From Copromyces sp. CBS 386.78 (Eukaryota; Ascomycota; Sordariomycetes; Sordariales; Sordariaceae), in assembly GCA_030685235.1 (NCBI GenBank), contig MU839094.1:372001-436000 (forward strand): a stretch of DNA of 64,000 nucleotides, read 5' to 3'. The translations under genes were made by a program, and so were the position numbers. The notes below the pieces were generated by a model. It was not told where the DNA came from and did not search any database. It saw nothing but the letters and a program-made list of their open reading frames with translations. Positions 22,023-33,834 of this stretch are shown in pieces. Numbering within the stretch: position 1 is the stretch's first letter; each line of letters starts with the position of its first letter.

Positions 22023-23183
22023 ATGGCGCCCACGAAGCCGAAAAACAAGTCCCAGAAGGACAAGGCGAAGGCTCGCGCCAGAGGCGCCGCTCAACCCTCG
22101 AACGTGAACGCGAGAGAACTCCTCAACAATGCGAGTGCGATGCTCGAGGTCGGCGACATTGAAAATGCGGCGCAGACAGCAAAGAACGCCTACAAGGCTA
22201 TTGGTGAAGACGGAAAACTAGCTGGCGCCGCTCTCTCCCTCTTGGGCCATATCTACGTCGAGCTCGGCGAGATCGACGCTGCTCGCCAGTTCTTCCTTGC
22301 TGCGGTCAAAACAGATGAGGATGGCACGCTCCCCGAGGATGTTGCTGGAGGCCCCGAGAAGTTCCTATGGCTTGCGCAGCTCAGCGAAGAAGGCGGACAA
22401 GACAGCGTTTCTTGGTACGATCGCGGTGCCTCTGCTTTGCGCCTCCAGATCCAGACTCTAAGCGACGAGCTCGAGAAGAGGCCCCACGGAAAGGAACAAC
22501 AAGAGGCTCTCATTACCGAAAAGAAGAGACGACTTGCGGCAATCCTCTGCGCCGTGGCCGAGGTTTACATGACCGATCTGAGCTGGGAGGAGGACGCCGA
22601 GCAGCGATGCGAAGCTCTTATCACCGAGGCCATCATGCTAGCACCCGAGCTGGCCGACACCTGGCAAACTGTTGCCAACGTTCGCATTTCTCAAACAAGG
22701 GTGGACGAGGCTAAGGAGGCTTTGAGGAGGAGTATGGCGCTATGGGAACACCTCGACCCCGAGGACCCTAACGTGCCACAGTTTCCTACTCGGGTGAGCT
22801 TGGTCCGACTGCTGATCGAGGTTGGATTGGAGGAGAAGGCGATAGACGTCGCAGAGCGCTTGATCATTGAAGATGACCACGCCGTGGAAGTCTGGTATCT
22901 AAGTGGTTACGGCAGATACCTTCTGGGAGAGAAGATCAAGAAGGGAGAATCGCCAGCTCCTGAAGGCGAGACATGGCAAGATATCTGGCGCTACTCGCGC
23001 AAGTACCTCGCCCAGTGCCTCCAGACATATGCGGCCATCGAGTACGAAGATGAGAGACTCGGAGCTCACGCACAAGAATTGCTGGACTCCATCAGGGGTG
23101 AGCTTGGTGTCATTGGTGCTGAGGACGATGAGGTCTGGGAGGATACGGACGTTGAGGAGGACGAAGATGAGGAGATGAACTAA
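22023..23183 (+). CDS. acl4: TPR ribosome-assembly chaperone Acl4 (Rpl4 chaperone)
   Basis: Acl4 binds newly made ribosomal protein Rpl4 and escorts it to pre-60S particles. This single-exon protein has 386 residues. A basic N-terminus (KPKNKSQKDKAKARARG) is followed by helical TPR-type repeats from about 28 to 340 (for example GAALSLLGHIYVELGEIDAARQ and DEAKEALRRSMALWEHL). A strongly acidic C-terminus follows (WEDTDVEEDEDEEMN), which suits a partner for the very basic Rpl4. Length, TPR content and acidic tail match fungal Acl4. The name rests on this pattern, so another TPR protein is possible. The start ATG at 22023 has a good context (ACAACATGGC). The convergent neighbour gir2 lies 252 bp downstream. 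Confidence 0.72.
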   Translation: MAPTKPKNKSQKDKAKARARGAAQPSNVNARELLNNASAMLEVGDIENAAQTAKNAYKAIGEDGKLAGAALSLLGHIYVELGEIDAARQFFLAAVKTDEDGTLPEDVAGGPEKFLWLAQLSEEGGQDSVSWYDRGASALRLQIQTLSDELEKRPHGKEQQEALITEKKRRLAAILCAVAEVYMTDLSWEEDAEQRCEALITEAIMLAPELADTWQTVANVRISQTRVDEAKEALRRSMALWEHLDPEDPNVPQFPTRVSLVRLLIEVGLEEKAIDVAERLIIEDDHAVEVWYLSGYGRYLLGEKIKKGESPAPEGETWQDIWRYSRKYLAQCLQTYAAIEYEDERLGAHAQELLDSIRGELGVIGAEDDEVWEDTDVEEDEDEEMN

Positions 23184-23435
23184 AAGGGCCGAACTGGGCT
23201 TTCTTTCGTTTGTTTTCCAACTATACCGCGTTAAGTCGAGGCGTGTTTTTCCATGCGAATTGTTTACGGCATATCCTGGAGTCTGGTTTAAAGGGGGAAA
23301 AAGTAATGTCGGGATTGACTTTTGAACGGGTTAGGTAACGCGTATACTTGAAGCGAAATAGAGCGTATACCCGCCAACAAACAATTAGATAATTTGGCGA
23401 ACAAGATGCTGGGCTTTGCGATCTCTCTAACTTTC

Positions 23436-24189
23436 CTAAACCGTGAGTTTCTGGACCTCCTCCACAGGCATGTCATCATCGCCTTCCAAGTCCTCATCAC
23501 CACCCTTAGCCAAGCCCCTCTCCCAGAGCTGTTTGCCCGTGAGCTTGACAGGCTCCTTTATCCTCGCCTTCTTCATCTCGGCCGCCTTTTCCTCCTCCTC
23601 CTTGATCCTCTGATCTTCAAGCTCCTGCATAAAGTTGTCCCTCCACTTCAGAAAGGTTTCGCGATTGACGGGAGTGCCCTGGAACTTCTTGTTCTCTTCG
23701 CGCTCCGCAGCCTGGGCGGCCTCCTCTTGCGCCTTGATGGCAGCATCCCTCCGCTCTACTGCCAGTTGCTCCGCAGCATCCTTCAATGTCGACACAACAG
23801 TAAAGATCATGGCCATGCCCAAGTTCTCCTCAATTGTCTCTTGGACGCCTTCGAGCAGCTGGAACCTATCTTCGGCAATGTTTATGAACTCATGGGGCGG
23901 CGCATTTGGGGCGGGCGCAAGCTCAAGGGAAGGTGGCTTGTCGGGATAGTCTTCGGGGTACCGCACAGTAAGGACCATGCTTGGTGGTTCTTCGGCTTTG
24001 TCATCAGGGATGTCTAGCGCGATAGAAATTCTGTACTCGGTATCGGAGATATCTAGACGAGTCGAGCTTGGTTAGGACATGCCCATGCCTGAACGGCAGC
24101 CGAAGTAGGCGAGCAATCGAACCTTGAATCTCATCTGGGAAGATGGAGTCGAGGACTTCCCTCTCCTCAATTTGTTCTTCGCGGCCCAT
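23436..24189 (-). CDS. gir2: RWD-domain protein Gir2 (RWDD1 homologue)
   Basis: Gir2 binds Gcn1 and the GTPase Rbg2 and affects translation under amino-acid stress. Exon 1 is 24123-24189 and exon 2 is 23436-24052, with a 70-bp intron between, giving 227 residues. The RWD domain fills about residues 1-110: REEQIEEREVLDSIFPDE at the start, then VRYPEDYPDKPP, the YPxxxP signature of RWD domains. A charged coiled coil spans about 130-190 (QEEAAQAAEREENKK, KEEEEKAAEMKKARIKEP). The acidic tail is GGDEDLEGDDDMPVEEVQ. The start at 24189 is the first true ATG, since the open frame continues upstream only through a TTG. It is divergent from puf6 across a 526-bp shared promoter. Confidence 0.88.
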
Positions 24190-24715
24190 GATGGTAATTC
24201 GGTATGGGGCTTCCAAATCTTGGAGTGTATGGAAGACGAAAAGCGTGAAAGGCTCCTTCTAGAATGGATGCTGGCAACGTTGACTTTCAGGCGTTTAGCG
24301 AAGACGAGGGGCAATCAGACGGCAGTGACTGCAGCTGCAGGCCAAACTCCAAAATGCGAGCGCGGCTCAATCCAAGGTGGGGTCCCGCCTGGGTTCCTTG
24401 TTATCAATGGACAGTTCCAGACAGTGTCAATACACCCGTCCCACTATGAGACCCCAGTTGAGCTCCTCACCGCCCGGCAGATGCTAGGATGCGGATCCGG
24501 AAATTTTCAGCGGAAACATGCTGCAGAATTTCCAATTCAGAGGCTTCAGATACAGGGCCCTCCAAAGTTTGGGTTTCTGAATACCTGCACTTTCATCCAT
24601 TCCTGCTCGACCATTACCTCTGAACCAGCACCCACCCGGAATCCAAATCAACACGACCTCCCATCCGAGAACAACCCTTCATATCCCGGAACAACACAGA
24701 TATCACACATCAACA
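24190..24715. other. Shared promoter region of gir2 and puf6
   Basis: A 526-bp divergent intergenic region between two genes for translation and ribosome assembly. A plus-strand open frame crosses it (24124-24867) but overlaps coding sequence of both genes and has no domain, so it is not a gene. No TATA box is evident. Confidence 0.55.
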
Positions 24716-26824
24716 ATGGCGACCAAGTCGTCTTCAGCAGCCGCTGCCGGCGGAAAGAGAAAGGCGTTCGGGAAGCACAACGACGATGGCCGCACGAAGG
24801 CCGCAAAGACCAGCTCTGGCAAGAAGCACATCAAGCCCGAAGTCGAAGACAACGAGTCCTCCGATGAAGGGTCAGATCTCGAATTCCACACCGGAGAGAA
24901 CACAGAGTCCACGCCCAATGAGTCTGGCAATGACTCCAACCAGGCCAAGTCTGGTACGTCGCCTCTCTTTAACATATCTGGTCCATGATGACCGAACCTC
25001 GCTCTGTTCATTGACTAACACAACGCAGGCACAAGCTCCAGGGAGGCGCACGCCAAGCAAAAACAAATCGCCCTAGAACGCAGAAACGCGAAGCCTCTGG
25101 CCGATGAGGTGCACCGTACCAAGAAGTTGTGGGAGAAGCTCCGTCGCAAGTCGCATGTGCCCAAGGAGGAACGCACACAGCTCGTCGAGGAGTTGTTTAC
25201 CATTATCACTGGCCGCGTCAAGGACTTTGTCCTGAAGCACGATGCTGTCCGTGCCGTCCAGACGGCCGTCAAGTACGCCACCCCGGCTCAGCGCAGGCAG
25301 ATCGCGAAGGAGCTTCAAGGAACCTATGCCCAGCTCGCCGAGAGCAGGTATGCCAAGTTCCTGATCGGAAAGCTTCTTGTGCAGAACGACAAGGAGATTC
25401 GCGACCTTATCGTCCCCGAATTTTACGGCAAAGTTCGCAAGCTCATCAACCATGCTGAGGGTTCGTGGATTCTGGACGATGTCTACCGCGGTGTTGCGAC
25501 CAAGGAGCAAAAGGCCAACCTCCTTCGCGAGTGGTACGGTCCCGAATATTCTCTGTTCAGGCAACCCAAGGGCACCGAGGTCACCGGCGATCTCTCCAAG
25601 ATTTTGGCCGACGACCCCGCCAAGAGGACAACGGCGATGAAGTATCTTTTCGACATGGCCAATGGCCTTATTCAGAAGAAGATGACTGGTTTCACCATGC
25701 TCCACGACGCCCTGCTGCAGTACTTTCTCAATCTGAAGCCCGAGACCGACGAGTTCAAGGAGTTCTTCGAGACTATCAAGGAGGATGAGGGTGGCGATTT
25801 GCTCAAGAACATGGCTTTCACCAAGTCGGGCGCTCGTCTTGTGTGCTTGCTCCTTGCGCACGGAACCGCCAAGGACCGTAAGCAGTTGCTCAAGGCCTAC
25901 AAGGACACCTACCAGCTCATGAGCGGTGACACCAACGCGCACACCATCATCCTCGCCGCCTACGATCTCCTCGACGACACTGTCCTTACATCCAAGACGA
26001 TCTTCTCCGAGATTCTTGGTAAGAATGACGAGAACGAGCACATTGCTTTTCTCGCCAATGACCTTAACGCGCGCACGACGGTACTATATCTCCTTGAGGG
26101 CATGTCGAAAGCAGTGTTCCCGGCCAGCCACGCCACCGACCTCGAGATTCTGAAGGAGATTCACGAGATCCGCACCAAGACCAGTAAGAAGGACCCTGAG
26201 GTTAGGCGGAAGGAGTTGGTGGCGGCCATGTCGCCTCAGCTGCTTTCGGCCGTCACAAGCCACGCCGCTGATCTGGTTGCCACCTCTTTCGGCTGCCAGT
26301 TTGTTACTGATGTTCTGCTGTCGGCGACGGGCGATAAGAAGGCCGCGTTGGAGGCTATTACCTCTACTGCTGGTGGTGATCCCAACGCCGAGGCGCCCGA
26401 GGATGCCTATCAAGCCCTCCCCCCTCACATCTCGACGACCATTGCCGGTGGCCGCATGTTCAAGACCCTGATTGCTGGCGGCCGCTTCGACAAGGCCTCG
26501 GGCAGCATCCAGAAGTGCGACCCCCCGCTCAACTTTGCCGATCTTCTCTATCCCGTCATCAAGGAGCACATTGTACAATGGGCCACCGGCCCCAGCTCCT
26601 GGACGGTGCTGGCCATGCTCGAGGCTTCCGACTTCTCCTCGAAGAAGGAGCTTCTCAAAACCCTCAAGTCTAACAAGGAGGAACTTACCAAGGCCGCCAC
26701 TGAAGCACCAGCGCCGAAGAAGGAGGAGACTGAGGAGAAGCCAAAGGCTAAGAAGGGCAAGAATGCCTCTGCCCCCAAGGGCAACCAGGGTTCCAAGCTT
26801 CTCTTGGAGAAGCTTGAGGCTTAA
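24716..26824 (+). CDS. puf6: Pumilio-repeat ribosome biogenesis factor Puf6
   Basis: Puf6 (PUM3/A6 in animals) is a nucleolar protein for 60S assembly and, in yeast, a repressor of ASH1 mRNA. Exons 24716-24953 and 25029-26824, with a 75-bp intron, give 677 residues. Residues 1-80 are charged and Ser-rich with nuclear-localisation-like lysines. The family signature appears from about residue 105: LWEKLRRKSHVPKEER, HDAVRAVQTAVKYATPAQR, AESRYAKFLIGKLL and the later HGTAKDRKQLLKAYK. These are the divergent Puf repeats of the Puf6 group rather than the eight-repeat mRNA-binding PUM type. The C-terminus is Lys/Ala/Glu-rich (KKEETEEKPKAKKGKN). The GTG at 25109 is internal; the true start is ATG 24716. 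Confidence 0.93.
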
Positions 26825-28067
26825 GTGTGGAGGAAATTGTAGGAGTCTCATGGTTATAGTGACAAAAGTGGACGGTGGGCCACAGGTTGACTAAATACCC
26901 CTTTCATATTGTTAACTTTGTCAAAATGCGATTTTGTTGGGCCCCGCGTAATTTGCGGATGACTGATAAGCCCTGTTTACGTATCTGGACATGATATTTA
27001 TGATTGTATAGAGAAAAGCATTGTTTCCAGATTTCCCTAATGGCTCAGATGTGACACATGATACAGCGCGAGATAGTATTGAAGCGGGATAAGTGCATTC
27101 AAGGCTTAAGCCTCATGTCAAATTTCGAAACCCCATGCCGGATCTCGAAGGCCTTCTAAGCCCAAGAGTCCCCCTTTCAATTACTTATGCCGAAAATCTT
27201 GAGTGTCCGCGACACCTCTTCATACAACACGGCGTTGAAGAGGCAAAGTGCTGTGCAACATTTTGACTGCGGTACCAGGACAAACATGTGTCGAGTTCAC
27301 CGTCACTTGATAGCCAGGTGGCGCTTGGAAATCGAAGGAACGAAGGAAGCCGTCTGGAGGCTACACCCGTGCAAGGCCGCGTACATCGTCGTGCACCGGC
27401 CAGCTCACCTGGCGGCCCATCGACTGACGGCCTCGCCAATTCTGGTGTTCTGGTAGGTTAGACGAGAGTTTCTGAACGGGTAACCAGCGGTTGGGTGTCC
27501 TCGGTTTGCGTTTCGCCAGATTCAAAAGCCTCCCCTTTGTAAAGATCAGACGAGACGGAAGACTTGAAGCCGGCCTCCACTGAGATGACCGTGTTGAACT
27601 TGACGAAGGTATTGGATTACCACCGAGTGTGTTTTCACCCCAACAGTCATGCCATGGGGGTACCTGCGCTTCCTGGACCTCTCCCGAGTTTCCGGGCACC
27701 AGCGGGGAGACCGCGGCCGAGGCGGCAGGCGAGTGCCGCTCCTTCCTCAGGTTGCCCTCAGGTTGCCTTCACTTGCTCTTTCCGTCTTGGTATTTCGTCA
27801 CGGATGCCACTCCCTCCTGCCGTTTGCTCTCCCCTCTTCCTTTGCTTTCCAACTCCATCTCTATTTCCTCATCCCTCGAGGACATTGTCTGGTCGCAACA
27901 GACTCCAGCCCGGCTGTAGCCGTCACCCATTCAACGCCATCAAAGCTTCCAACGCGACTGACCTCGACCCAGACTATTTTTGTGCCCAGACGCCTTCCTC
28001 GCCATCGATCTCCCGACAGGTTCTCAGCACGACCAGTCTCTCGCGCCCGACAAATTAGGAAGAAGCC
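26825..28067. other. Intergenic region, puf6 to Cys-rich membrane protein gene
   Basis: About 1.24 kb. The part from about 27780 to 27930 is pyrimidine-rich like a fungal leader. Open frames at 27564-28058 and 27649-28347 overlap the next gene or have biased composition, so I treat them as chance. No gene is evident. Confidence 0.55.
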
Positions 28068-29146
28068 ATGGAGTCGAACCAGTCCGGAAAGCCTCCTCGC
28101 TTGCACCTCCCCCAAGCAGCCCCGATGGTCGCTCAAAGGGATCTCGATGGCGGAAACTGCCCAAAGGGTTACCAGTGGTACACTTGCAATGTGGTCGAAG
28201 GCCCCCCCTATGCGGGCTGCTGCGCGATGGATCCGTGCCGCGCGGATCTGGGCTATTGCCCAGACCAGTACCAACCTGGTGGTGGTGCTATCACGTCCAC
28301 AACCATCTTCATTACCAGTACAGCAGATGATACCACTAGCACCATAACTTCCTTCACCACCATCTCTTCCTCTGCCAGCTCGGACGACCCTGCCGTAACT
28401 TCGACTTCCCAAGTGTCATCAACAAGCAGCACCACTGGTAGTGCTTCCTCAACCGCCAGCGCAACGGCCACTGCTACCCCCGATGCGCCGCCCACTGTAG
28501 TCCACAAAGACCTTCCAGTTGGCACGATAGTGGGAATCGCAGTAGGATGCTCACTCGCCTTCATCTTCTTCGCCATCTCCGTTTGTATGTGGTGGGGCCG
28601 ACACCGCGCGAAGAAAGATGAGAAGAAGGACAGCACTGACACTGCGAACGTTTCGTCGTTTCTCGGCCCAACCGACCTGAATAACCCAGCCGGAAGGGGA
28701 CAAGATAAGAACGTGTCCCAGTCTGGCTCCCGTTTCCCACTTGGAAGCTACCAACCGGTTCCCACAGGTGCTCCTTACGAGTACAGAGGACAAGGTGAGT
28801 GAACCCCACCCCGCAAGCGTCAACACGACGCAGTGCGCCAGTAAGAGTTTCCCACACTGACGATAAATCTTTAGACGTGACAAGCTCAGGATCCACCACC
28901 AACACGAACTGGCCAGGCTCGCCGATGGATTACGAGAGTCACCGTTTCAGCGGAGCGACCACAGCGAGTCACAACAGTGCAAGCACTCCGGTCAGCCCAA
29001 ACTTTCCATCGCGAGGTGCCTCGGAGCTTGAGACCAACCAGGGGTACCAGCAGGGTGGACGGGCAAGATTCGAACCCATGCACGAAATCCCCGAGCTCGA
29101 AGGCAACGATAGGCCAGCGCAACACTCCCAAGGCCCGAACAGCTAG
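28068..29146 (+). CDS. Cys-rich single-span membrane protein with Ser/Thr stalk
   Basis: Function unknown. Exons 28068-28794 and 28875-29146 give 332 residues. There is no N-terminal signal peptide. Residues about 30-65 form a compact Cys-rich module (CPKGYQWYTC, GCCAMDPC, GYCPDQ). A Ser/Thr-rich stalk follows at about 75-145. One membrane helix at about 150-176 (VGTIVGIAVGCSLAFIFF) is followed by a basic stop-transfer sequence (RHRAKKDEKK). The rest is a disordered cytosolic tail. The layout resembles fungal surface sensors or wall-linked membrane proteins, with the Cys module outside and the tail inside. A W.TC...GCC..DPC pattern recurs in many ascomycete proteins of this layout, from memory. 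Sensor function is inference. Confidence 0.78.
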
Positions 29147-29934
29147 CGAAGACTCGGTCCATTCAAGTAAGCAGGGAGACACGATAGCTTGGCCTTGAAG
29201 TCGGTAAAGGGACGGGTTTCTCTCGTCTCCCCATAGATGAAAGGGAGATGCAAAGAATGAAGGCCCTAGCGGGCCCGGCTGGATTGGCAGGCATTTGCAT
29301 TTCAGTTGCAGGCAATGGCTCGCAATGGAGTTTCTCGGGGAGCCATAGTATGCTGCCACACAAGGGACGGTAAAGAATGCGATAAGCTTTCACGAGAGAA
29401 GCAACCTCTAGAACGAGACTATACTGAAGGAACGGGCTATGGTCGGGCATCATGGGTGATTTGGCTGTCAATCTAGGCACACCAATCGCGCAGCTGAGGG
29501 TGAGGAAAACTTACTCCGACTCACCAGGATAGTGTCCTGGCCCTAACAGCGCCTCGGAAACAAACCAACCGCTTCAATGGGACCACCCGAACGAAGGTCT
29601 GGAATAGTGTAATGAACAAGAAATAACAGACGGTCTATTGATCAATCAAGCAGCCCTTAGACGCCAAACCATGCATTTTCCCCCTTCCGTGACCAGTCCT
29701 GACAACGAACTATGATCCAGCTTGTGGCCGGTTTAGTCTGGTTTTTTGAAACCAAGATTACCGATCTCCCACACACTGTTCGATCATCTTCCAGCGAGGA
29801 CAGTTATGTAGTGTATCGTAAGAAGCAATTTTAACAGAGACAGAAACAGAGAGGACAGGGACAAAGAAAGCAAAAAGCCAACCCACATTTACCAATTGCT
29901 GTGACTATGAAAGCACTCTCTCAGGTGTGCCCTC
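29147..29934. other. Intergenic region between convergent membrane-protein gene and rpb4
   Basis: About 790 bp of 3' flanks for both genes. No domain-bearing frame or repeat is seen. Confidence 0.55.
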
Positions 29935-30491
29935 CTAGGTGCTCATGAGCTTGGCCATCTCGTCCAGCAATTCTTGTAGGTTCTCGTCATCGATCTTGTC
30001 CGCCAGGGAGGGGATCAGCGTCTTGCACTCGTCGGCACTATCGCAACAGAGTGATCCTGGAACGAGGAAAAAAAAAAAAAGGTCAGTCACCATCTTCACT
30101 CAAACTAACGAAATGTTCCCCATCCAACTCCGCTTCCCCTCTCAAGAGACTGAAACAAAGAGAAAGACATACCAATCTGCGCCCTCTCAAACTTGGTCAG
30201 CTCCTTACGCGCGCTCAACAAGCGCTCCACAGCCTCGACGTTCTCCTTCTGCTTGAACCGAGCAAACGCGTCCAGGTAGTCGAGCGTCTTGTTGAGCACG
30301 TCCGTCTCGTTGCGGTCCTTGCGGTCCTTGCGACGCTTAGTCATGAGCGCGTTGATGACGAGCGAGGCTTCTGACAAAGTGAGCGTGTCCACGTCGTTGA
30401 ACTCGCCCAGCTTGAGCACCGCCGAGGCTTCCTCCTCGCCGGGCGGGGGAGGCTTGGAGCGCGAGGTGGGGGCGTGGTGTTGGTCCGACAT
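29935..30491 (-). CDS. rpb4: RNA polymerase II subunit Rpb4
   Basis: Rpb4 forms the stalk of RNA polymerase II together with Rpb7 and acts in initiation and mRNA export and decay. Exon 1 is 30173-30491 and exon 2 is 29935-30056; the 116-bp intron contains an A/T homopolymer near 30068-30080. The protein has 146 residues, close to small fungal and animal Rpb4. Typical parts are LGEFNDVDTLTLSEASLVI near residue 28 and the HRDC-like helical core (DVLNKTLDYLDAFARFK, ARKELTKFERAQIGSLCCD). The C-terminal helix is ECKTLIPSLADKID and LQELLDEM. The codon at the junction (GGA) is restored exactly by the splice chosen. A CA/GT microsatellite sits 30 bp upstream of the start codon. Confidence 0.93.
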
Positions 30492-30517
30492 TTCGAGAAT
30501 TAGTTCGGTCGTTCACT

Positions 30518-30548
<31 letters not shown>

Positions 30549-31812
30549 TTGATTTGTCGTCTGGGGACGGAAGTGGGCGCGCCGCTCTCTCTGGCTGGCT
30601 GGCTGGCTAATCTGGCGTTCCGGAGGACAGAGACGGTATTCCGGATTGATGAGCTTGCTACCGGGATGGAATCTGTCCAAGTTGCCGATATGTTTGGACG
30701 GCAGTGGTCCGCCTCGTGTTTCTGGTCTTGTTCGTGACGCCTTCGACGTTGTGGTTGTGGTGTATTGTCCTCCTACTCAATCTTCTAATTCCAACTTCCA
30801 CGCTATGGTTGTCGCGCTCGGGCGCTGCTGCTGGTACCGGGTGCGCTGTTCGAAGATCGATGATTTGATGGTGTTGCAAGGCGACTGATATAATCCGTTT
30901 TGGGTGTCGAGGTGGTTGTCGGTACGTACTTCTGGCTGTTTTGACAAATATGATCTGGTGTTGAATGGTAGAGGTTGTTACGCACCTGGAATTGTCACGG
31001 GGAAGGTTCCAGGCTGGGGGGTCATTGATTGTTTGCCGGCCGGGCCCCCTGTGCGGCACCGCATTCATTATGCAAAAGGAACCGACAGAACAGCGACATG
31101 TTAATACACACAGTGTAAGATACAGTTATGTATATTTCACAGAACTGACCGGTATTATTACCACTTACAGCGATTACATGTGAAGCACAGCGAAAAAGGG
31201 GGTGTTTACAAGTTTCCCCGTTTGTACTCAACCCAACTTGCACGAGTATTGATCCAAAACTTGCGCTTAACCATGTTTTCATATTTATATCTTTGTCATC
31301 TACGTTCTGTGCGGAATATCTGGGACCTGGTGGGTATTCCATGCCGAGCCAAGCATTTACACACCATCATGACATGACACTCGGCGCTCTGTCCTGCAGA
31401 CGGAATGAAAAGGACATGATGGCTGTTCAACATACGAGTTACTCTCCCCTCTTCGCCCAATGCTGGCCTCTGTTTCACTTCCGCTTCGTTCCACCGCCCG
31501 CGCTGTCTTCTTCATGGGGTCTTGGTAAAGTCGATGTGCCGAACCGGGCGTAGCTCTTCATAACTGCTACTCTCCCCGCAAAACTGCCTCCCAATGCATC
31601 CATGACCTATACGTGCCCTCGTCTTTCAACCCGACTATCCGCCTCGCTCCTCCCAAAGACGCCGCCATGCCCAAGGCCTCGACAGATCGAGGGCGAACAA
31701 ACCAGAATCGCGAACGCTCCCAGCCAGACTGTGGAACAGGAGGCATAATAGCCTCAGCAGTTGTGTGAAGGGAATCCCAATCTCATCTATCCTCCCGCCT
31801 TCGTCATCTTGC
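30492..31812. other. Intergenic region between rpb4 and the PP2A B55 gene
   Basis: About 1.3 kb between two minus-strand genes, so it holds the rpb4 promoter and the 3' end of the B55 gene. It contains the GT microsatellite and a GGCT repeat near 30593-30608. No gene is evident. Confidence 0.55.
30521..30548. repeat. GT/CA dinucleotide microsatellite
   Basis: About fourteen GT units with one interruption, placed 30 to 57 bp upstream of the rpb4 ATG. On the coding strand it reads CA, probably within the 5' leader. Confidence 0.85.
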
Positions 31813-33834
31813 CTACAACGCGGAAAAGACAAAAAGCTATACGAAAAAAAGGGTTAGCAATCAATAGGGCCTAGGTGAGGATGCGACGAAGAACTAGCGG
31901 GACAAGAACTTACGTTGTTGGTTGCTGCGATGGCGATGCTGTCCTCGAACGGATGCCAGCTCATATGGAGAATCTTCTTATTGAAGTCGATTTGGTCGGC
32001 GTCTGTCTCCTTACGCATCCTTTGGCCCTGGCCTGCCGCTGCCGGGCTTCCTGCCCGTGAATTTCCCTTCTTACCACCGTTAGCTGTAGGACTTGTCGAT
32101 GAGTTAATGGGTGTCGGCACCCCAACTTTCTTGGCCTTGAACGCCGACTTATCCGCTTGCAGAACAACCTCCACCTCCTTGTCGGGATCCGATGGGTAGA
32201 TCATGAAATTGTTGTTGTAGCTTCCCGTCATTACGTTCTTGGCGTCTCCAGAGAACACGACCTCGAATTTGTCAAAGATGCTGTCATTTTCGTATGTGTC
32301 GCAGAGTCTCGGCCTAAGGTGTTCGTGAATGGGGATCGTCTTGACTGGCTGTCGCTCCATGTTGACGTCCCAAATTTTGACCGTTAAGTAGTCGCGGGAA
32401 AGGATATACCGGCCGTCGTGGGAAAATCGAACGTCCGAGATAGAAGAAATGATTTCAGAAAAGAAAGACCGGGACGATGGGTCCTCTTCTTGTTCGAACA
32501 CTGTATCAGAAAAACGAGTTGTAAGCAATGGTTAGCGGCAGATAGGGGACAAAACAATCTCCAGATACAGTTCACCACAATTCAACATACTCTTTGCGTG
32601 CTGGTCGCACAACGCCCTTTCGCGCATGTCTGCCAGCTTGATTGTGCCCTTGGAGCTGGCATACATGAACCAGTTGCAGCTCAGAGGATGGAACTCTGCA
32701 GCCGTAATAACCTCTGTCAATTCCTCCATGTTCGCCGGCTTGATGTCCACTATGTTGAAGCTCTGGTCCTGGATATTCAAGTTCCATAGGTTGATCCGCA
32801 AATCATCGCTGCTGATGAAGGTCTCACCATCGCTGTTGACGGAAATGCTGTTGATGTGGTACGCATGGGCATTGGCATAAGTTCTCCTAGGGACGGCGGC
32901 GACGACTGTGTCGTGGTGGGTAAGTCTGGGGAGCTTGAGATCGGCGGGACTGCGAAACTGAATATGAGGTAAGGCACGGGGTGCGCCTCCACCGCCGGCC
33001 GCGTTTGCAGGCGTCAAATCATGGGATAGGTTGTTCTCGGCGACGACCTTAAGCGACTTCTCGAACACCTTCCATAGCTTGATCGTCTTGTCGTTTGTCG
33101 AGAGGAGGTAGTGGGAGGCATTTTGTCTCCTGCACCACTTGATTTTGTTGATCTTTTCCTCTATTTCGAGAGACTTGAGGTAATCGAACTCGGGCTCGTG
33201 GGACTGGAACTCGGTATGGAACTTGTATTCGCAGGTTTTTTTCTGCCGACGGGTAAGCAAGATGTAGACAAGTGGCGGGCCAGCAGGTACGCCGGATAGG
33301 AAAGGGGGAGTTCTGCGACTCCACTAACCGTCTCGTTCCGTTCGAATAGCACGACTCGTCCACCCTTATCGCCAGTCGCCAAGTAGTTTCCGGTGTGGTC
33401 AAATTCTACCGTCGAGATGATATCGGCTGGAGAAGGCGGGTCAGCATGGCTGAGGATATTGATGACGTGAGGAGGGGCATTGACGGGCTCCTGGTCGAGG
33501 GACCCGTCGTGGGAGGAGGGGTGGGTCGTACCTTCGGTGATGTCTTCAACATCTCCCTTGTCGCCGAAGCATCTGTAACAAAATCTCAGTATGATGAAGT
33601 GGGGCAAACGCAAAAAGTTGACGTGATATCTCGAGCAAGAAAAACGATGACGGAGAAAGGCGTAGGCCAACGTGGAGCGGGTGCGGGCACAGGAACAGGC
33701 ACGAGCGCAATCGCACAAAGACGGGCGCTCGCGAGGCAGAATCGATGGGGATAGAAACAAGACGGAAGGACAGGGAGGAGTTGGACTTACTGGGTGAACT
33801 TCCATGTCGGAGAGTTGGTATCAGTTTCCACCAT
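31813..33834 (-). CDS. Protein phosphatase 2A regulatory subunit B55 (Cdc55 type)
   Basis: The WD-repeat B subunit that directs PP2A to substrates in mitotic exit, morphogenesis and growth. Six exons: 33791-33834, 33532-33572, 33329-33426, 32591-33242, 31914-32500 and 31813-31836, giving 481 residues. Family landmarks are [40 protein letters not shown], the [19 protein letters not shown] segment, [56 protein letters not shown] and [11 protein letters not shown]. The last exon is only eight codons and supplies the expected LFVFSAL end. The 105-bp second intron has no stop and is a multiple of three, so unspliced RNA would still encode protein. A low-complexity insert (about 390-435) is absent from animal B55. 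The identification is firm. Confidence 0.94.

Noticed and set aside
24124..24867. Plus-strand 247-codon open frame
   Set aside because: It overlaps gir2 exon 1, the shared promoter and puf6 exon 1 in a different frame, and has no domain.
29055..29085. tRNA-like T-loop (GGGTTCGAATC on the minus strand)
   Set aside because: It lies inside the coding exon of the membrane-protein gene. The flanking bases do not form a T stem, and no acceptor or anticodon arm is present. I found no credible tRNA in the window.
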